From Hyperoodon ampullatus (taxonomy: Eukaryota > Chordata > Mammalia > Artiodactyla > Ziphiidae): DNA of 64,000 nucleotides. The DNA is taken from positions 1,674,001 through 1,738,000 of the forward strand of contig OX457072.1 of NCBI GenBank assembly GCA_949752795.1. The letters are read 5' to 3'. The position numbers and the translations under genes are program-made. Numbering within the stretch: position 1 is the stretch's first letter; each line of letters begins with the position of its first letter. Of the stretch, positions 61,522-64,000 are shown piece after piece. The notes beneath the pieces are model-generated. The model was not told the DNA's origin. It made no database searches and saw only the letters and a program-made list of their open reading frames with translations.

Positions 61522-63754
61522 AAGCCCTCGGGTATGGGTGTCAATGCCCAGGAGTGTCCAGATGTCATGGCACCTGTCGCTTACTCAATTTGGGGGTTTC
61601 ACTAATAAAAAGATTGCAGAAGTAGGAATATAAAATTAGTCACAAAAGTGAACATTTAGAATGAGGAAAAACCATGAGTAACTGGGCCAGTGTCACCTGC
61701 CCCCGGAGGACACCCCCGTGTCCCTGTGACCTGGATCTCATCCTACAGCTGGACTTAGGAGTTCAAGTCCAGTGGTCAGATTCTTCCTGGTGAGAGAAGG
61801 ACAGGCCCTACCTGAATGATGTGGAAGCAATTACAATAGTAATTGTCCTGCCAACCATCACACAAGGAGACACATGGGAGCAGGGAGTGGAGACCGACAT
61901 CATTCAAAGTGGTTGACACGTGTGCTGATGTTTGCAGAAACGCTTGTCTTTCAGGTTCTGAAAGGGAGACCATCTTAGTAAAAATGATGTGTCTCTGCAT
62001 TTTCCGAACATATTTGTAGCCCTTTACATTTTTTAAATAACAGTTTTTCTTAGAAGGTTTATTGATTGTTTTACATTTTATACCTCATTTTAAAATGATT
62101 CCAGTTCTTGGTTTTTTAATGTATTGCTTTAAAATGTGTAATCACTTCCTAAAATCCAAGCTTCTTAAAATATGTTTTAATTTGTTTCCTCCAATAATAG
62201 AACTAAATTTCCCTGATTTTTTTAGAGTCTTCACCGACTGCAAACTCAAGGAGTCTTGCTGCTCTCAGTGAGGACCTAGGTTCCCCTGACTGAGCTCGGT
62301 CTGTTGGAACCCCAGAGGCAGATCAAAGCAAGAGTGACTTTGTCCAGAACACCCAGCCCCCTATGCACAGCCTGCTTCCTTTCTTAATGAAATACAATGA
62401 TCATCATTGATAAAAATGTGATTTTATCTTTTATTTTTGTTATCTTAATAACATTTTCTTGGATTTATTAATATGCTAGCACGTACCTACTCTTCTGTTA
62501 GAGCTCCATAAATGCACAACTGTTACATAAAGTACTTATTTCTGTTTTTCCAAAACATCTTTCAAGTCCCAGAGTGCTAATTACTTATATCTCACTTTTA
62601 AAAATTTGTTTTATTGACCTATTTACACTCTTGAAAGCTCAAAGGCATCATTTCTTTTCATTCTGGAAGTTCTCACCGTTTCCCTTTGTCCTTATATACT
62701 GACACACACATCCGTATCATTCTTACATTATTATTTTTTCCTTAAGTTATACCATTTGCATTACATTTTCTATGTCAGGTGTGAACAAAACACTGATTTG
62801 GCAAATGTTTTAAATAATTGTACATGATTTCTGTGACTGATCTGATGATTCCTCAAATGTTTGTTTGTCCTTTTAGTTATAAAAAGTACAGCCTTCCAGT
62901 GTTTTCATGAAGCTTCCAAAGCAATTTAAGGTCCTTATTTCAAGCAACCAAATATCTCTTAGGAAAAGGATGTGGTAATAAAAGGATTCAGTCACTTCTT
63001 CTCATGAAGGACTTAATGCACAAAAGATATTTAATCTTGCTTTCCAAATAAACCAAAATCCTCTCTCTGTCTTTCTCAATATCTAATTGTCTAGGGAGCA
63101 TTCCTTCCCCATGTAAGTGGGTCTAAGAGCAAGATATTTATGAATTATTACAACTTCATGTTGCAGAATTCCCTTCCCCTTCATTCTGAGTTAGAAGCAC
63201 AGCCTGACTATCATTCTGAAAATAAGCACTGGGGAACAATGCTTTTTAAAATCCTAATATTTTAATATACTCCAGTAATTTTAATAAAATATGACAGTAT
63301 AACTATGTTAGGAAAACCTTCCTAGTATATTCTAAATAAAAATTTATATAACACATAAAATATGAATAAATTGAATATTTATGAAGCATTTAAAATAAGT
63401 GACAACTTATCTCTATATGAATTTTCTGGTTAGTAAAATTTTGTGAGGGCAGTTAGTAGAACATAGCCTTTGTGTAGAAGAAAGCTAGAAAATTAGTTTT
63501 GTTGCCCAAATCAATTTGGTGCCAATCTCAAGGATCCATCCCTTAAAAAAAGGATTACTTGTAATCCTCTACTCAGTTTAAATTCCTTCCTTCAGGTCTA
63601 TTTTAAGTTTTTCCATAATCTTTTTAGACTTAATACTTTTGGATTTCTGTTTACAGAAAGTTTCTGCCTTGCAAATTTCCTATTGTATGAAATCTTAAAA
63701 CTGTTTGACCTTCCAAAAGCTTATATTACTGTTTTTAAAAGTGAAAATACAATT

Positions 63755-64000
63755 TTAATACTGAAGATGTGGTACACATATCAATGGAATATTACTCAGC
63801 CATAAAAAGGAACAAAATTGGGTCATTTGTAGAGACATGGATGGACCTAGAGACTGTGATACAGAGTGAAGTAAGTCAGAAAGAGAAAAACAAATATCAT
63901 ATATTAACACATATATGTGGAACCTAGAAAAATGGTACAGGTGAACTGGTTTGAAGGGCAGAAATAGAGACACAGATATAGAGAACAAATGTATGGACAC
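63755..64000 (+). mobile_element. Cetartiodactyl L1 3' region, cut by window end
   Basis: Sense features are 'GATGTGGTACACATATCAAT', 'GGAATATTACTCAGCCATAA', 'GTAGAGACATGGATGGACC', 'GAAGTAAGTCAGAAAGAG' and 'ATATGTGGAACCTAGAAAA'. It is little diverged and continues past the window. Confidence 0.93.

Larger units (their letters stand above)
56929..64000 (+). other. SNTG1: SNTG1 intron, 5' part (runs off the window)
   Basis: This is intron sequence from the donor at 56929 to the window end. It contains a GGGA array (58152-58174), L2 fragments (58655-58785, 60155-60262), a MIR (59675-59855), a strong CpG island (60230-60860), a possible terminal exon (61408-61521) and an L1 3' end (63755-64000). 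In 62000-63750 the sequence is AT-rich with nothing I can name. Confidence 0.8.

Noticed and set aside
57000..64000. Search for the next SNTG1 exon (rest of the second PH domain)
   Set aside because: No frame resembling the expected DLLDRRKQCF or FTVQSESGED motifs was found, so the exon is placed beyond the window.
1..64000. Bacterial-type features: operons, CRISPR arrays, insertion sequences, defence or phage islands
   Set aside because: Spliced exons, SINEs, LINEs and LTRs throughout show this is a mammalian intron-rich locus, and no regularly spaced identical repeats with unique spacers are present.

Overview
This is mammalian nuclear DNA, almost certainly from a cetacean. The main evidence is tRNA-derived CHR-type SINEs at seven places, several with the short 3' body (GTGAGCCATGG...CTGAGCCTGC) known from whales and dolphins. 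Cetartiodactyl-type L1 3' ends and old mammal-wide repeats (MIR, L2, MER5A, Tigger/MER2-like, MaLR LTRs) are also present, and I saw no BovB, which argues against a ruminant. The base composition is AT-rich, with two local CpG-rich islands.

The only protein-coding gene I can support is on the + strand: the middle of a gamma-syntrophin gene, best matched to SNTG1 (gamma-1-syntrophin). Four exons are visible at 7829-7958 (130 nt), 18631-18669 (39 nt), 55517-55633 (117 nt) and 56857-56928 (72 nt). Each has AG/GT boundaries, and together they encode about 119 contiguous residues: the end of the first (split) PH domain, the linker, and the first part of the second PH domain. The introns between them are 10,672, 36,847 and 1,223 bp. 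The 5' exons (N-terminus, PDZ) and 3' exons (rest of PH2, SU domain) lie outside the window.

Everything else is intron. 1-7828: old L1M and MaLR LTR fragments, MIRs and a GT-rich minisatellite. 7959-18630: a MaLR LTR, three CHR SINEs and microsatellites. 18670-55516: large L1M fragments on the minus strand, four CHR SINEs, a MaLR LTR with internal sequence at about 40.0-41.2 kb, a solo MaLR LTR at 43.1-43.6 kb, a CpG-rich block at 46.6-47.3 kb, and two small Tigger-type DNA transposons. 56929-64000: a G-quadruplex-prone GGGA array, L2 and MIR pieces, a dense CpG island at 60.2-60.9 kb, a possible unannotated terminal exon at 61.4 kb, and the start of an L1 3' end running off the window.

I found no new multi-gene system. 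The most useful leads are the intronic CpG island, the in-frame candidate terminal exon just after it, the duplicated GT minisatellite and the compound inverted repeat at 22.05-22.13 kb. Family names for repeats rest on recalled consensus features, with no database search, and most repeat edges are approximate.
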